A program made the translations under genes and the position numbers. From Seramator thermalis (GTDB lineage: Bacteria > Bacteroidota > Bacteroidia > Bacteroidales > Dysgonomonadaceae): a stretch of DNA of 64,000 bases. Below are positions 48,674 to 59,300 of this stretch, piece after piece. Below the pieces are notes generated by a model. It was not told where the DNA came from. It did no database searches and saw nothing but the letters and a program-made list of their open reading frames with translations. Every line of letters begins with the position of its first letter. Position 1 is the first letter of the stretch. The stretch covers positions 186,001-250,000 of the forward strand of contig NZ_RXHS01000004.1 of assembly GCF_004138125.1 (NCBI RefSeq), read 5' to 3'.

Positions 48674-49399
48674 TTATTTACCCGGTTTGATTTTGCCGAC
48701 GCCCTCCTTGTTCATGTTTTTAACTTTCGGGTTTCCGTAATAAATTGCATTACCAACTCCACTCAATTCTACATCCATTGATTCGGAGCAATTGAATGTT
48801 ACATTGCCTACCCCGCTCGAATTTACACTTGCATGTTGTGCAACGAGTTTTTCGGCTTTGATGTTTCCTACTCCATTTGATGAAATGGTCATGTTATTGG
48901 CTTTCCCGGCAAGTTCGATATTTCCCACGCCATGCGAACGAATTAATATTTGCCCGCAATTCAGATTATCAGCTTTCAGATTACCTACTCCATCAGAAAC
49001 AATTTCAAGTTTAGGCGAGTTGAAAGCTTTCTCGAACAAAAAATTCCCTACTCCTTCCATTTCAATCAAATTCAGAGTAGGTGATGAAATATAAATATCC
49101 AGCTTCTTATTTTTCAGATTATTATTGTTGAATGCACTTTTTTGCATTTCGATAATCAATTTTCCTTTTTCCACATTCACGTTCAAACGATCTATCAAGT
49201 CCTTGTTCCCTTCAGCTCTCAAACTTGTAGTAGGTCCCTGAAAGAAATGGATATTCGCTACCGAGTTTGATTCGACAGCTTCGAATGTAGACACATTAAA
49301 GGTCTTCGACGTGATGCGTTGTTGCGCATTCAGCACGCAACTTGTGGCAATAATGCAAATTGAAATGAAAGAAGCGAACATCAATATTTTTGTTTTCAT
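48674..49399 (-). CDS. GIN-domain (DUF2807) protein with seven GVGN repeats
   Basis: 241 residues from the ATG at 49399. The signal sequence contains ICIIATSC (possible lipobox). A GIN/DUF2807 domain starts at SKTFNVSTFEAVES. In the C-terminal half, seven turns repeat with a spacing of ~15-21 residues around Gly-Val-Gly-Asn (EGVGNF, DGVGNL, HGVGNI, NGVGNI, SGVGNV, SGVGNA, EGVGKI), which fits a right-handed beta-helix. The function is unknown. Located 66 bp after tolC on the same strand, probably the last gene of the export operon. Confidence 0.8.
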   Translation of the reverse strand: MKTKILMFASFISICIIATSCVLNAQQRITSKTFNVSTFEAVESNSVANIHFFQGPTTSLRAEGNKDLIDRLNVNVEKGKLIIEMQKSAFNNNNLKNKKLDIYISSPTLNLIEMEGVGNFLFEKAFNSPKLEIVSDGVGNLKADNLNCGQILIRSHGVGNIELAGKANNMTISSNGVGNIKAEKLVAQHASVNSSGVGNVTFNCSESMDVELSGVGNAIYYGNPKVKNMNKEGVGKIKPGK

Positions 49400-49465
49400 A
49401 CTTTGAATAATATTTTCGTGACGTTTATGATAAGACGTACCCATTTCGGGAATAGTTACAAGAAA

Positions 49466-50767
49466 TCAGTCTTTTAACAACTCCAATATTTTAAGGCGAA
49501 AAGCATATTCGTATTTGGCTTGCGCCATTTCACCCAATACTTGTGTGAGATTATTTTTCGCCTGAAACAGTTCATAGGAATTGGCCCGACCGTTTTCGAA
49601 TTTTTGTTCGGCAAATCGATAAGCCTCGCGACCGGCAATTTCCGATTTTTTGGCTGCTTCCCAACGGCTATTCGCTCCGAGTGCATTGTAGTAGGCCTGT
49701 TCGATACGTTTACGCAAATCGAGTTTTGTTTTATCCATTTCCAACCGACTGTTTTCGACCGCAATTTGTGCAGTGCGAATGCTATTACGCACCTGAAAAC
49801 GGTTGAAAATGGGTATTCGCAAGCTAAAGCCTACAGAATTGCTCATATTGTTTCGCATTTGCGAACTGAACGAATCGTTTGTCCGATTGCTCATGTGATA
49901 ATAACCTGTACCCACATTTGCACCAAAGGAGAGCGTGGGATACAGTTGAGCTTTGGACATCAATACTTCTTTTTGCGCACTTTCCAATCGGAAATTGGCA
50001 CCGCTTATTTCGGGCCGATTGATGAGTGCATTTTGATATACCACATCCGACGAAAGCAAAATACTTTCACCGATCAGTTTTTCGGCAGGAGGTGCAGTAA
50101 TGTCCAAATCCGAAACATTTTCTATCTCCATAATTTGTGCCAAATCAAGCAAGGCTAACTTCAGATTGCTTTCGGCCTGTACACGGTTAAGTTCTTCTTT
50201 CGCCTTTTGAGCCTCAAGCTCATAAATTTCGCCTTCTGCCATTTTACCGCTTTTTATCAATTCGCTTCTTTGCAAAATATTGGCGTTGGTAAGTTCTATT
50301 TGATCCTCCGAAATCTGCAACAGTTCCTTATTGAGCAAAACTTGAAGGAAGGCGGTGGAAACGCTGATGACAATATCGTCACGAATTTTATCCAAATCGG
50401 CTTGCGATGCGTTCACATCGGCTCTTCGAGCATCAATGTTATGCTTCATGCGCAGCCCATCGAAGAGTGTGATGTCGCTTCCGAGGCTGAAGGAGGTTTG
50501 CGACGAATTGGTGTTTTGGTAAGTGTTGTCTAATCCGATGGAACGCCCAAACACAAAGTTTTGGCCCGCCGAAGCATTCAGGTTAGGTAAAAGATCGGCG
50601 CGCGCCTGATTGTAAGAGATTTCACGGTTTTGTTTGTTTAACTCCTGTTGCTTGACGTTGCGATTATTTTCCAATGCAATGGCAATACATTGTTCGAGTG
50701 TGAGTTGCTGTTGCGCCGAGACGACACTTGCAAGGCAAAACGAAAAAATGAGAAATGAATATTTCAT
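49466..50767 (-). CDS. TolC-family outer membrane efflux protein
   Basis: 433 residues from the ATG at 50767. Signal peptide FSFCLASVVSAQQ, then two tandem TolC-type alpha-helical repeats: LTLEQCIAIALENNRNVKQQ near the start, and the second half beginning near NRPEISGANFRLESAQKEVL. It would form the trimeric outer membrane channel for the transporter encoded upstream. 65 bp after the HlyD-type adaptor gene. Confidence 0.9.
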   Translation of the reverse strand: MKYSFLIFSFCLASVVSAQQQLTLEQCIAIALENNRNVKQQELNKQNREISYNQARADLLPNLNASAGQNFVFGRSIGLDNTYQNTNSSQTSFSLGSDITLFDGLRMKHNIDARRADVNASQADLDKIRDDIVISVSTAFLQVLLNKELLQISEDQIELTNANILQRSELIKSGKMAEGEIYELEAQKAKEELNRVQAESNLKLALLDLAQIMEIENVSDLDITAPPAEKLIGESILLSSDVVYQNALINRPEISGANFRLESAQKEVLMSKAQLYPTLSFGANVGTGYYHMSNRTNDSFSSQMRNNMSNSVGFSLRIPIFNRFQVRNSIRTAQIAVENSRLEMDKTKLDLRKRIEQAYYNALGANSRWEAAKKSEIAGREAYRFAEQKFENGRANSYELFQAKNNLTQVLGEMAQAKYEYAFRLKILELLKD

Positions 50768-50832
50768 GTGGAGATTTTTAATCGATTGTGGCTTGTTGTT
50801 TATCTTAAGATGCAACGTTTTCTGACATGTAA

Positions 50833-51942
50833 TTACGACTTTTTCTTTTTGTCGATAACTTCTGTTCCTCGAATTTTATCGTTCAGTTGCAATCCGTTCT
50901 GCACCTCGATGTGAATTCCGTCAGAAAGACCGATTTTGACGAGTTTGCGTTCGAAAGTCTGGGGCTTTTCGCTCTTGACAAGGTAAACGAAAGCCGAATC
51001 CCCACTAAATTCGAGCGAACTTTCGGGTATCATCAGTACATCGTTCCTTTTGTCGAGAATGATTTCGGCGTTGGCACTGTATCCGGCGCGAATGAAGACA
51101 TCTGTCGGCAATTTCATTGCAGCTTTCATCTCGAACAAAATAGCTCCGCTTTCTTCTGTTCCTTTCGGGGAAACATATTCCAACGTCGCTGGTATTTCGC
51201 GATTTTGGATGGCTCCGATGGTAATTTCCATGGGCATGCCTTCGTGCAATTTGCCGACTTCGGTTTCGTCTATTTTCCCGACGAAGAGCATATCGTTCAG
51301 GTTGGCAACCGAAGCCACCGTTGTGCCATCGTTGAAATTGTTGGATTGGATGACGGAATTGCCCACTTTGACCGGAATATCGAGAATGGTTCCCGAAACG
51401 GTGGAACGAATGAGGGTATTGCTGTATTTGGCGGAACTTGCGGTAATTCCCGTGCGGACAAGACTCAAATTATCGGATGCGGCACGCAGTTCTTCCTGGT
51501 CGTTTTTGTATTGAAGCGCCACTTTTTCGAATTCTTCCTTCGAAATCACTTTGTTTTCGTATAACTTGCTGTCGCGTTCATAATTGCGGCGACTTTGATC
51601 TAAGGCAATCTCGGCGCGTGACAGGCGCGATTCGGCACTGCTCAGATTCACCATATCGGGAACAACCTGTATCTTGGCAATGATGTCGCCTGCCTGAACC
51701 GTTTCCCCGGCTTGCTTATATACTTCGGAAATGATTCCCGACATTTGCGGTTTGATGAGAATTTCGTTGCGAGGTTCCACTTTCCCTGTGGCTACCGTAC
51801 GTTTCTCGATATTTCCCTTCGTTACCGTTTCGATATGGTAAACAACCACTTTGGGGCGCGATTTTTGCCATAGAAACACGAAGGTGAGTATTACCAAAAG
51901 TCCCAACAGGGATAATCCTGCTATTTTCAATACTTTTTTCAT
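50833..51942 (-). CDS. MacA/HlyD-type periplasmic adaptor
   Basis: 369 residues. N-terminal anchor helix (LSLLGLLVILTFVFLW), barrel-sandwich (lipoyl) halves IKPQMSGIISEVYKQAGETV and LIRSTVSGTILDIPVKVG with a helical hairpin between them (~90-170), then a beta barrel (LFVGKIDETEVGKLHEGM) and membrane-proximal domain. Connects the ABC permeases to TolC. 48 bp after the second permease gene. Confidence 0.91.
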   Translation of the reverse strand: MKKVLKIAGLSLLGLLVILTFVFLWQKSRPKVVVYHIETVTKGNIEKRTVATGKVEPRNEILIKPQMSGIISEVYKQAGETVQAGDIIAKIQVVPDMVNLSSAESRLSRAEIALDQSRRNYERDSKLYENKVISKEEFEKVALQYKNDQEELRAASDNLSLVRTGITASSAKYSNTLIRSTVSGTILDIPVKVGNSVIQSNNFNDGTTVASVANLNDMLFVGKIDETEVGKLHEGMPMEITIGAIQNREIPATLEYVSPKGTEESGAILFEMKAAMKLPTDVFIRAGYSANAEIILDKRNDVLMIPESSLEFSGDSAFVYLVKSEKPQTFERKLVKIGLSDGIHIEVQNGLQLNDKIRGTEVIDKKKKS

Positions 51943-51990
51943 CTATATCTTGTTTAGTTTGTTGTTTTTCTTCTCATTTTTAAACGATAA

Positions 51991-53307
51991 TTATTCTTCC
52001 CTGATCGCTTCGATGGGCTTGATCATCATGGCTCGTTGAGCAGGAATCATGCCTGCAAGTGTGCCGATCACAATCAAAATCATCAACGAACCGACGGCCA
52101 TCCCGAAAGATATTTGAGGATCTTTGAAAAACTGATCGCCCTGACTCAGCACGATGCCTGTAGCAGCAAGAATGCCTACCCCCAACACTATACCGAGTAT
52201 TCCGGCAACTACGGTGAGCACAATACTTTCGCTCATGATTTGTCCGATGATGGCGCGAGGCGTCGCACCTAAAGCACGTCGTATCCCGATCTCCCTAGTG
52301 CGTTCACGAACAGTCACCAGCATGATGTTGCTGACGCCGATAGCACCGGCAAACAGTGTCCCCAACCCCACAATCCAAATGAGCGAAGCAATGCCGATAC
52401 CCAAATAATTAAACATGTTGAACTGCTCTTCGATGTTCATGCCGCCAACAGCTTCCTTGTCGTCGGGCGAAATTTGATGTTGCTGCTTTAATATATCGGT
52501 AATTTGATCCTGTACGATTTTAACGGGCGTTCCGTGATTAGCTGTGGCCGCAACAAAGTGAATGATGTTTCCCTGATTAAACGCTTGTTGCATTGTACTG
52601 AACGGAAGTACTACTGTTTCGGCTGTTTGTCCGCCGATGCTGACCCCCGATGTACTGCGAGCCACCCCAATTACCTGAAAATAGATGCCGTTAACGCGAA
52701 TTTGTTTGCCTACGGGATCTTCTCCCGATTGAAAAAGAACTTCGTAAATTCGTTCGCCGATTACGCAAACTTTCCGCTTTTCGGCAATATCGATATCATT
52801 CACATAGCGGCCGTAAATCATGTTGCTCTTTTCAATCAAATCGTACTCGGGATAGCAACCCTTTACAAGATAAGCGCCGTTTCTTTCGCCTCTTACCACG
52901 TTTTTTTCGCTTCCGCCACCTCCGCCGAAAAGCACGGGCGAAATATACTGCAGCTCCTTTACCCGCTGCCGAATGATGGGAATATCGCTGTTCGTCATGT
53001 TCCAATTGCGTCCTTTACGAAATCCCTGATAGGGTTCCGTTGTGGGATTCGACCAAAAAAAGCAGGAATTGGTGGCAAATCCTTCGATCTGCGACGATAT
53101 CCCCTTGTCGAGTGCATTGCCCGCACCCACCATAGCAACGAGCATGAACATTCCCCAAAACACGCCAAAGGCTGTAAGTGTACTTCGTGATTTGTTGTGG
53201 GTAATGGTGATCCAAATTTCCTGCCAATGATCCAAATCGAAGATTTTCCCGAAATCTTTGAACAAGCCGGAAAGGGAATCGCTATGGTTATCTTTTGATG
53301 ATTTCAT
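51991..53307 (-). CDS. MacB-type ABC transporter permease 2
   Basis: 438 residues. N-terminal cytoplasmic segment and TM1 (ALTAFGVFWGMFMLVAMVGA), a ~220-residue periplasmic MacB_PCD domain, and three C-terminal helices ending with the FtsX signature RTREIGIRRALGATPRAIIG and RAMMIKPIEAIREE. Carries no ATPase domain. Paired with the other permease, which is 17 bp upstream; together with the ATPase they would form an asymmetric MacB-like exporter (heterodimeric permease). Confidence 0.9.
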   Translation of the reverse strand: MKSSKDNHSDSLSGLFKDFGKIFDLDHWQEIWITITHNKSRSTLTAFGVFWGMFMLVAMVGAGNALDKGISSQIEGFATNSCFFWSNPTTEPYQGFRKGRNWNMTNSDIPIIRQRVKELQYISPVLFGGGGGSEKNVVRGERNGAYLVKGCYPEYDLIEKSNMIYGRYVNDIDIAEKRKVCVIGERIYEVLFQSGEDPVGKQIRVNGIYFQVIGVARSTSGVSIGGQTAETVVLPFSTMQQAFNQGNIIHFVAATANHGTPVKIVQDQITDILKQQHQISPDDKEAVGGMNIEEQFNMFNYLGIGIASLIWIVGLGTLFAGAIGVSNIMLVTVRERTREIGIRRALGATPRAIIGQIMSESIVLTVVAGILGIVLGVGILAATGIVLSQGDQFFKDPQISFGMAVGSLMILIVIGTLAGMIPAQRAMMIKPIEAIREE

Positions 53308-53324
53308 TGTTATGTCGTATTTGC

Positions 53325-54587
53325 CTATTCTTCTCTCATGGCTTCAATGGGATGCACTTTCACTGCTTTTCGGGCAGGCAAATATCCGGCAAGAACACCG
53401 GCAATAATGAGGACGACGGTGGCGAAAACGGCATATCCGATATCCACCGTAGGGTTTTTGAAAACCGACATCTGCATGCTATCCGACGAGGCATTTGCGG
53501 CTGCAGCCTGTTCCATCAGAAAATTCACCAATTCGGTAACGCCGATACCAAGCATCAACCCAACGTAGCCAAAAATGGCTGTAATGATGATCGATTCGAG
53601 AATAATCGATTTGAGGATAGACGAAGGAGGAGCACCAATGGCTTTACGGATGCCGATTTCCCGGGTTCGTTCTTTTACCGTTACCAACATGATGTTGCTC
53701 ACGCCCACGATACCTGCAATAAGCGTAAAAATTCCGATGATAGACACAAAAATGGTGATGCCGCCGAAAATCTTCATGGTTTCGATGTATTCGGCTTGCG
53801 TATTATTAACCCAGAGAGCTTGTTTGTCTTGAGGATCGAAACTGAGGCTGCGTCCCATGAGATTGCGCAACGCTTCGTCGAAGCGTTCGTTGGCAGCTTT
53901 TGTTTCGAGTCCGTTGACAGTGAACATGATTTGATTAAATTTTTTGTCGGGATTGAAAATCACCTGTGAAGTTGAAAAAGGAATGTAAGCGTTCGACCCA
54001 CCCCACTGTTCTTTTTTCGAATTGATGCCGATTACTTTAAACATCAACTGACCTACTTTCACGTATTGCCCCAATGCCGGTTTACCTTTGAAGAGCACTT
54101 CCACGATTTTTCGGTCGAGGACGATCACTTTGTTTGTTTGGTTTATATCCAATTGATTAATAAAACGTCCGTCGCCTTGTTGAATGACCAGTTTTTCGAT
54201 TTCGGAGTATGCCGGCATTACGCCTCTTACCTGATAGGTACCGTATTCCGACCCGTAGGAGATAGTTTGACTTTTGTCCGATCGGGCAGTAATCAAATCG
54301 CTTTGCGTTACCTCATGGTGGATAGTGGAAATCTCTTTCTCCATGAAATGCAGATTTCGTCCCGACTTCAATCCGTTGTAGGGAATGGATGTAGTGCCCG
54401 ACCATAAACTGATGCGGTTAACCGCTCGCGAACTGAAATTGGACATCACCCCGTTTTTCAATCCGTTGCCGGCACCCAAAAGCACAATGAGTATGAAAAT
54501 GCCCCATGAAACCGATAATCCGGTAAGAGTGGTACGCAATTTGTTTTTCTTTAGTGTACTGAATATTTCCTGCAGATGGTCGTTCAT
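53325..54587 (-). CDS. MacB-type ABC transporter permease 1
   Basis: 420 residues with the same layout as its neighbour: TM1 (LTGLSVSWGIFILIVLLGAG), periplasmic domain and three C-terminal helices with VKERTREIGIRKAIGAPPSS and RKAVKVHPIEAMREE. The two permeases share motifs but are clearly diverged, so the pair is an old duplication. Begins 17 bp after the ATPase gene. Confidence 0.9.
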   Translation of the reverse strand: MNDHLQEIFSTLKKNKLRTTLTGLSVSWGIFILIVLLGAGNGLKNGVMSNFSSRAVNRISLWSGTTSIPYNGLKSGRNLHFMEKEISTIHHEVTQSDLITARSDKSQTISYGSEYGTYQVRGVMPAYSEIEKLVIQQGDGRFINQLDINQTNKVIVLDRKIVEVLFKGKPALGQYVKVGQLMFKVIGINSKKEQWGGSNAYIPFSTSQVIFNPDKKFNQIMFTVNGLETKAANERFDEALRNLMGRSLSFDPQDKQALWVNNTQAEYIETMKIFGGITIFVSIIGIFTLIAGIVGVSNIMLVTVKERTREIGIRKAIGAPPSSILKSIILESIIITAIFGYVGLMLGIGVTELVNFLMEQAAAANASSDSMQMSVFKNPTVDIGYAVFATVVLIIAGVLAGYLPARKAVKVHPIEAMREE

Positions 54588-54604
54588 CTCCGGTAGGTAT
54601 TTGT

Positions 54605-55324
54605 CTATATGTTTTGAACTGCGTGGATGTACGCATTGTGCACGCCGTTTTCTTTACGGGTTTCATATTCGATCATTCCATCTTTTAAATGGATTATACG
54701 GTTGGTTGCATCGGCAACCGCCTTTTCGTGCGTTACAATGATGGTGGTGATGCCCTGTTTGTTGAGATTAGTGAGCACATCCATCACTTCCACTGTGGTT
54801 TGGCTGTCGAGAGCGCCGGTTGGCTCATCGGCAAGAATGATGCGGGGATTCGAAATCATTGCGCGCGCAATGGCAACGCGTTGCTTTTGTCCTCCCGAAA
54901 GTTCGCTCGGCATGTGATAAGCCCAATCCTTCAATCCCATTTTTTCCAGAAGTTCCATGGCAATGATGTTGCGCTTTTTCCGACTGACATTTTTATAATA
55001 AAGCGGAAGTGCAACGTTTTCCAAGGCATTTTTGAAGCCGATAAGATTAAACGACTGAAAAACAAACCCGATCATTTCGTTGCGATAGTGCGCAGCCTGC
55101 TTTTCACTGAGGTTTTTCATTAATGTGCCATCCAGGTAATATTCTCCTGAATCGTAGGTATCCAAAATGCCTAAAATATTCAGCAAGGTAGATTTGCCCG
55201 ATCCTGATGCTCCCATCACCGAGACATATTCACCGGCGTCGATATGCAAATTGATTCCCTTAAGGACGTGAAGTGAAATGGCTTCTGTATAATACGATTT
55301 GTGAAGTTGCTTTAAATCAATCAT
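54605..55324 (-). CDS. ABC transporter ATP-binding protein (MacB/LolD-type)
   Basis: 239 residues. Walker [11 protein letters not shown]-loop, signature [15 protein letters not shown], Walker [13 protein letters not shown] and H-loop TIIVTHEK. First gene of a six-gene operon: ATPase, permease, permease, adaptor, TolC, GIN protein. The exported substrate (drug, peptide or lipid) cannot be told from sequence. Its leader has a canonical promoter and two palindromes. Confidence 0.93.
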   Translation of the reverse strand: MIDLKQLHKSYYTEAISLHVLKGINLHIDAGEYVSVMGASGSGKSTLLNILGILDTYDSGEYYLDGTLMKNLSEKQAAHYRNEMIGFVFQSFNLIGFKNALENVALPLYYKNVSRKKRNIIAMELLEKMGLKDWAYHMPSELSGGQKQRVAIARAMISNPRIILADEPTGALDSQTTVEVMDVLTNLNKQGITTIIVTHEKAVADATNRIIHLKDGMIEYETRKENGVHNAYIHAVQNI

Positions 55325-55341
55325 TCTTCAAACAAATTAAT

Positions 55342-55355
55342 AACCCAATTGGGTT
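55342..55355. promoter_or_regulatory. Palindrome AACCCAATTGGGTT in the export operon leader
   Basis: A perfect 14-base palindrome, 18 bases before the ATPase start codon and well downstream of the promoter. A second perfect palindrome, TTCAAATTTGAA, is at 55373-55384. Either could be a repressor site or an RNA hairpin. Confidence 0.5.
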
Positions 55356-55417
55356 GATCCGAAAGATTAAATTTCAAATTTGAATACGTTTCCCAATCGG
55401 AATATTTATTACCGGCA

Positions 55418-55447
55418 CAAAAGTATGGAAAACATTGTACTTTGCAA
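55418..55447 (-). promoter_or_regulatory. Promoter of the MacAB/TolC-like operon
   Basis: TTG (55447-55445), 19 bases, TACTTTTG (55425-55418) on the minus strand: exact consensus spacing and sequence. The untranslated leader would be about 85 bases. Confidence 0.78.
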
Positions 55448-55621
55448 TACATAATACTAAATAATTTTATTTTTTAATATTTTTTAATCCTAATAGAAAA
55501 TTCAGTCATGGTTGAAGATTCTATAAAAAGCTTCAAGATTACCTAACCTATAGGATATCGAATTTTTTAAGGATGAAATAATGGCGCGATATTTACATTC
55601 AATTTAATTAATAAAAAGATT

Positions 55622-56239
55622 TTAAGGTAGTGTTTCAAAGCAGTATCCCTGACTCAACAACCAATCGATAGCTCGAGGTAATGCATATTTCAAATTCCTT
55701 TCGGCTTTAAGCGAATCGTGAAAAACGATAACAGAACCATCTCTTACATAATTTTTCACATTGTCGAGAACATGCTCAGGAGTAAGTTTTTTGTTGTAGT
55801 CGCGCGTAACAACATCCCACATCACTACCTGATAACCCGAACACACCAAAGCTCCGTTTTGGGGCAAACGCATGTGCCCATGAGGCGGACGCACCAAATT
55901 CGATTGAATGAGTTCGGAGGCTTTACGAACGTTGGCCAAGAATGTGCCGGTTCGAAACTTCCATCCCTGAACATGGTTAAATGTATGATTCCCTACACGA
56001 TGTCCTCTTCTCAAAATATCTTGGTAAACTTCGGGATATTTTCGAACATTGTCTCCCACACAAAAAAAAGTAGCTTTGATATTATAAGAATGGAGAAGAT
56101 CTAACACCCAAGGGGTTATTTCAGGAATAGGACCATCATCAAACGTAAGATAAACGGTTTTTTGTCCGTCGATAGTTTTTCTCCAAATAGCATTATGAAA
56201 GAGAAGTCTGTATAGCTTAGGTGGCTGTTCGATAAGCAT
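55622..56239 (-). CDS. Polysaccharide deacetylase (NodB-type)
   Basis: 205 residues from the ATG at 56239; the upstream ATG at 56296 would include the terminator in the coding region. Motifs of carbohydrate esterase family 4: VYLTFDDGPIPE (MT1, catalytic Asp and metal Asp), HRVGNHTFNHV (MT2 with the two metal His), VRPPHGHM (MT3, usually RPPYG), MWDVVTRDY (MT4) and VIVFHDS (MT5, catalytic His). No signal peptide, so a cytoplasmic or unanchored enzyme unless the start differs. Substrate may be murein GlcNAc or another amino sugar polymer. The gene follows the DUF2723 gene but a terminator lies between them. Confidence 0.88.
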   Translation of the reverse strand: MLIEQPPKLYRLLFHNAIWRKTIDGQKTVYLTFDDGPIPEITPWVLDLLHSYNIKATFFCVGDNVRKYPEVYQDILRRGHRVGNHTFNHVQGWKFRTGTFLANVRKASELIQSNLVRPPHGHMRLPQNGALVCSGYQVVMWDVVTRDYNKKLTPEHVLDNVKNYVRDGSVIVFHDSLKAERNLKYALPRAIDWLLSQGYCFETLP

Positions 56240-56262
56240 GAGTAAATATTTTTTACAAAAAT

Positions 56263-56300
56263 CAAAAAAAGAGATGTACGAAATATGTCCATACATCTCT
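56263..56300 (-). terminator. Terminator just before the deacetylase gene
   Basis: On the minus strand a 9-bp perfect stem (AGAGATGTA / TACATCTCT) with a 13-base loop is followed by seven T residues. The stop of DUF2723 is upstream of it and the deacetylase ATG (56239) is only 24 bases downstream, leaving little room for another promoter. Confidence 0.78.
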
Positions 56301-56319
56301 TTAAAAAGAAAATCTAAGA

Positions 56320-59300
56320 TTATTGAAGTTTTCCGTATTGTTCGAACAATTTGGGATTATACTGCTGCATCATTTTCAGCGTTTTTTGCATTGTTTGTTC
56401 TGCTACGTGTCGGCTAACAGTATCGTTAGATGAGCCATAATAACTACGGAGAGAACTGTTGGTTAGCTCTTTCAGAATATCATCACCGAGCGGATAAACA
56501 CCGGTTCCATAATAAAATTGTGCACGCTTCAGTAAATCATCCACAAGCGTGATGTATTTTTGTTGATCAAACACTTGATAAATATCGGCTATCAACAACA
56601 ACGGATCAAGGTTGTTTCGGGATATGTCGATCCACGAATTTGCAATTTGAACCGGAGAAAGACGATCATACCACGAAAGATTTTTATTTATTCTATCGAG
56701 TATGGAGACGATCAAATCCGTACCTTTTTCCTTTTCGCCCAATTGCAAATAATTTCTGGCAAAAATCAATCCTTCTGTGCGGAAAGGAGCAACCTGATCG
56801 GGCATCACGGCAATACACTTATCCAAAGCAGCGAGCGCCATATCGTTCTTACCCTCTTCGATTAGAGCGGCGATAAGTTGCGAGAAATACATTCGAAAAG
56901 TATAAATCATATTTCTTGAAGTAACATCTAAATAAATGTTCGGATCTTTATCAACTCCACCCCAGCGAAATTTATTCATCATATTATCGTATGCTATTTC
57001 GGTATTTACCCCCTTCGACAAAGGCTCGCCGGGAGTTACACGATAAGTAATTCCTTCAACGATGAGATTATTCTCCACAGGCGCATATAATCCTCGATCG
57101 ACAGTTGCTGCGAAATAAACAGGTCTTTCCCAGTTGTCGTCATTTATGTTTGTAAGCATTTCGAGAAGCATGAGCTGATGTCGATAGACAACCGACGAAT
57201 TACCCAGATTGACAATCATTCTTGATTTAGGTTTCGAATTGAGCTTTTTCCAATCCACTTTGGAAGTATCCACATCGAGATACAACAGATTACCCGGAAT
57301 GATCGGCTCATTATCGAGAGCAGGAAAAGGATTTTTGGGCGTAGCATTATTTCCTGTTCTCAGATTTTCCATCGTCTGTTTTAAGGAAATGGTATCACGA
57401 AAAGCATTCTGATCATAATACATTCCGTATGATGGTTGAGGTATATTGTTTTGTTGAAGTATTTGCTCGATTCCTTTTCTCGTCAATACGTAAGCATGCG
57501 ATCCCTTATCGCTCGCATATCGAGCACGAGGCCACCGAATCGGAAGCGGTTGGGATTCATAAGCCTGCCTAACCATCTGATCCACATACCATTCAGTTTG
57601 GAGGTAACTCATATTGCATGCGCGCGTATCGGTTCGAAATCCTTCGACCTCATGTAAATACCACAACGGAAAAGTATCGTTATCGCCGTTGCAAAAGATA
57701 ATCCCGTTTGGACCAACACTGTTCAAATAATTCATTCCTGCATCTCGAGCCATATATCGTCCCGAACGGTCATGATCGTCCCAATTTTGAGCAGCCATTT
57801 GCAAAGGAACCATAATGGAGGCTAAAGTTGCAATTGACGCTGCAGCAACGGTGTTTTTTAGGTATTTTCTCAAAAACAAACTAATGCCTGCGACTCCCAT
57901 TCCTACCCATATCGAAAACGCATAAAAAGATCCGGCATAAGCATAATCACGTTCGCGCGGCTCAAAAGGAGTTTGATTGAGATACAGAACGATAGCAATG
58001 CCTGTCATGAAAAACAGCATGAAAACGATGGAAAAACTCTTGAAGCCATTTTTTTTCAACGAAAGTTGATAAAAAATTCCAATCAAACCGAGAATAAATG
58101 GGAGCATGAAATAAACATTCCGGCCTTTGTTGTCTGCAATGTCAGGCGCAATATTGTCTTGTGGCCCCAATCCGAGAATATGCTGATCAATAAAAGGTAT
58201 CCCCGATATCCAATTCCCTTTTGTTATTCCGCCATCACCCTGTAAATCGTTTTGACGTCCGGCGAAATTCCACATGAAATATCGGAAATACATATAATTA
58301 AGTTGGTAGTTGAAGAAAAATTGAATATTCTGAAGAACAGACGGTTTGATATTCTGATTTTCTACACCTCCCCATTGTTGATAACCCACTATGTGATTCT
58401 GAAAATTTGGCCCATCCGGAGTTGAGTGCATTCGAGGGAAAAGCATTTCGTTGGTATATTTATAGGAAGGCGACGTTCCTACAACAACATACCGATCTTT
58501 TTCATCGGGCGAATTTTTGATAACTCTCCCATATCTCTTTACTCTTTTACTCACAACGGCGTTTCCTTCAGCATCGCGCAGCACTTCCGAAGCATAGGTA
58601 TGTCCATAGATTAAGGGCGTTTCTCCATATTGTTCGCGATTGAGATATCCGGCTAATGAAAATACGTCTTCAGGCGAATTCTCGTCCATTGGTGGATTGG
58701 CGCTCGATCGGATTGGAATAACGGCATAAGCCGAGAATCCGATCCAGATAACCAATAGCGATGAGGAGATCAGATTAACCAATTTCATATTCAAATGCCC
58801 GGAAGAAAAAAGAAAATACAACGCAATGCCAATCAAAATAACCCACAACCAAACACTGTTACCCATGAAAAGAATCCCCGAAAAAGCAAGGCTTAATAGA
58901 AATGCAAATTTTGCACGTTTTTCATTCGGCTTTGAAGACAGGGTTTCGAAAATAGACCAGAGAATCGACCCAAACAGAAGAGCTACAAAAATAAACAAGC
59001 CACTATTGTAGGGCAATCCCACAGAATTGACAAAAAACAGTTCGAACCATCCGCCAACTTTTGTAAAACCCGGAATAATCCCATACATGAGCACCAAAAT
59101 CAAACCGAATGAAATAAGTAAGGACACGAGGCCTCCTTTCCATGTAGCTTTCTCATTTTTCTTGTAGTAATAAATCAACACAATGGCCGGAATGCATAAC
59201 AAATTAAGTAAGTGCACACCAATCGAAAGACCCATGACATAAGCAATCAGGATAATCCACTTGTCTGAATGAGGATGTTCGGCATTTTCTTCCCATTTCA

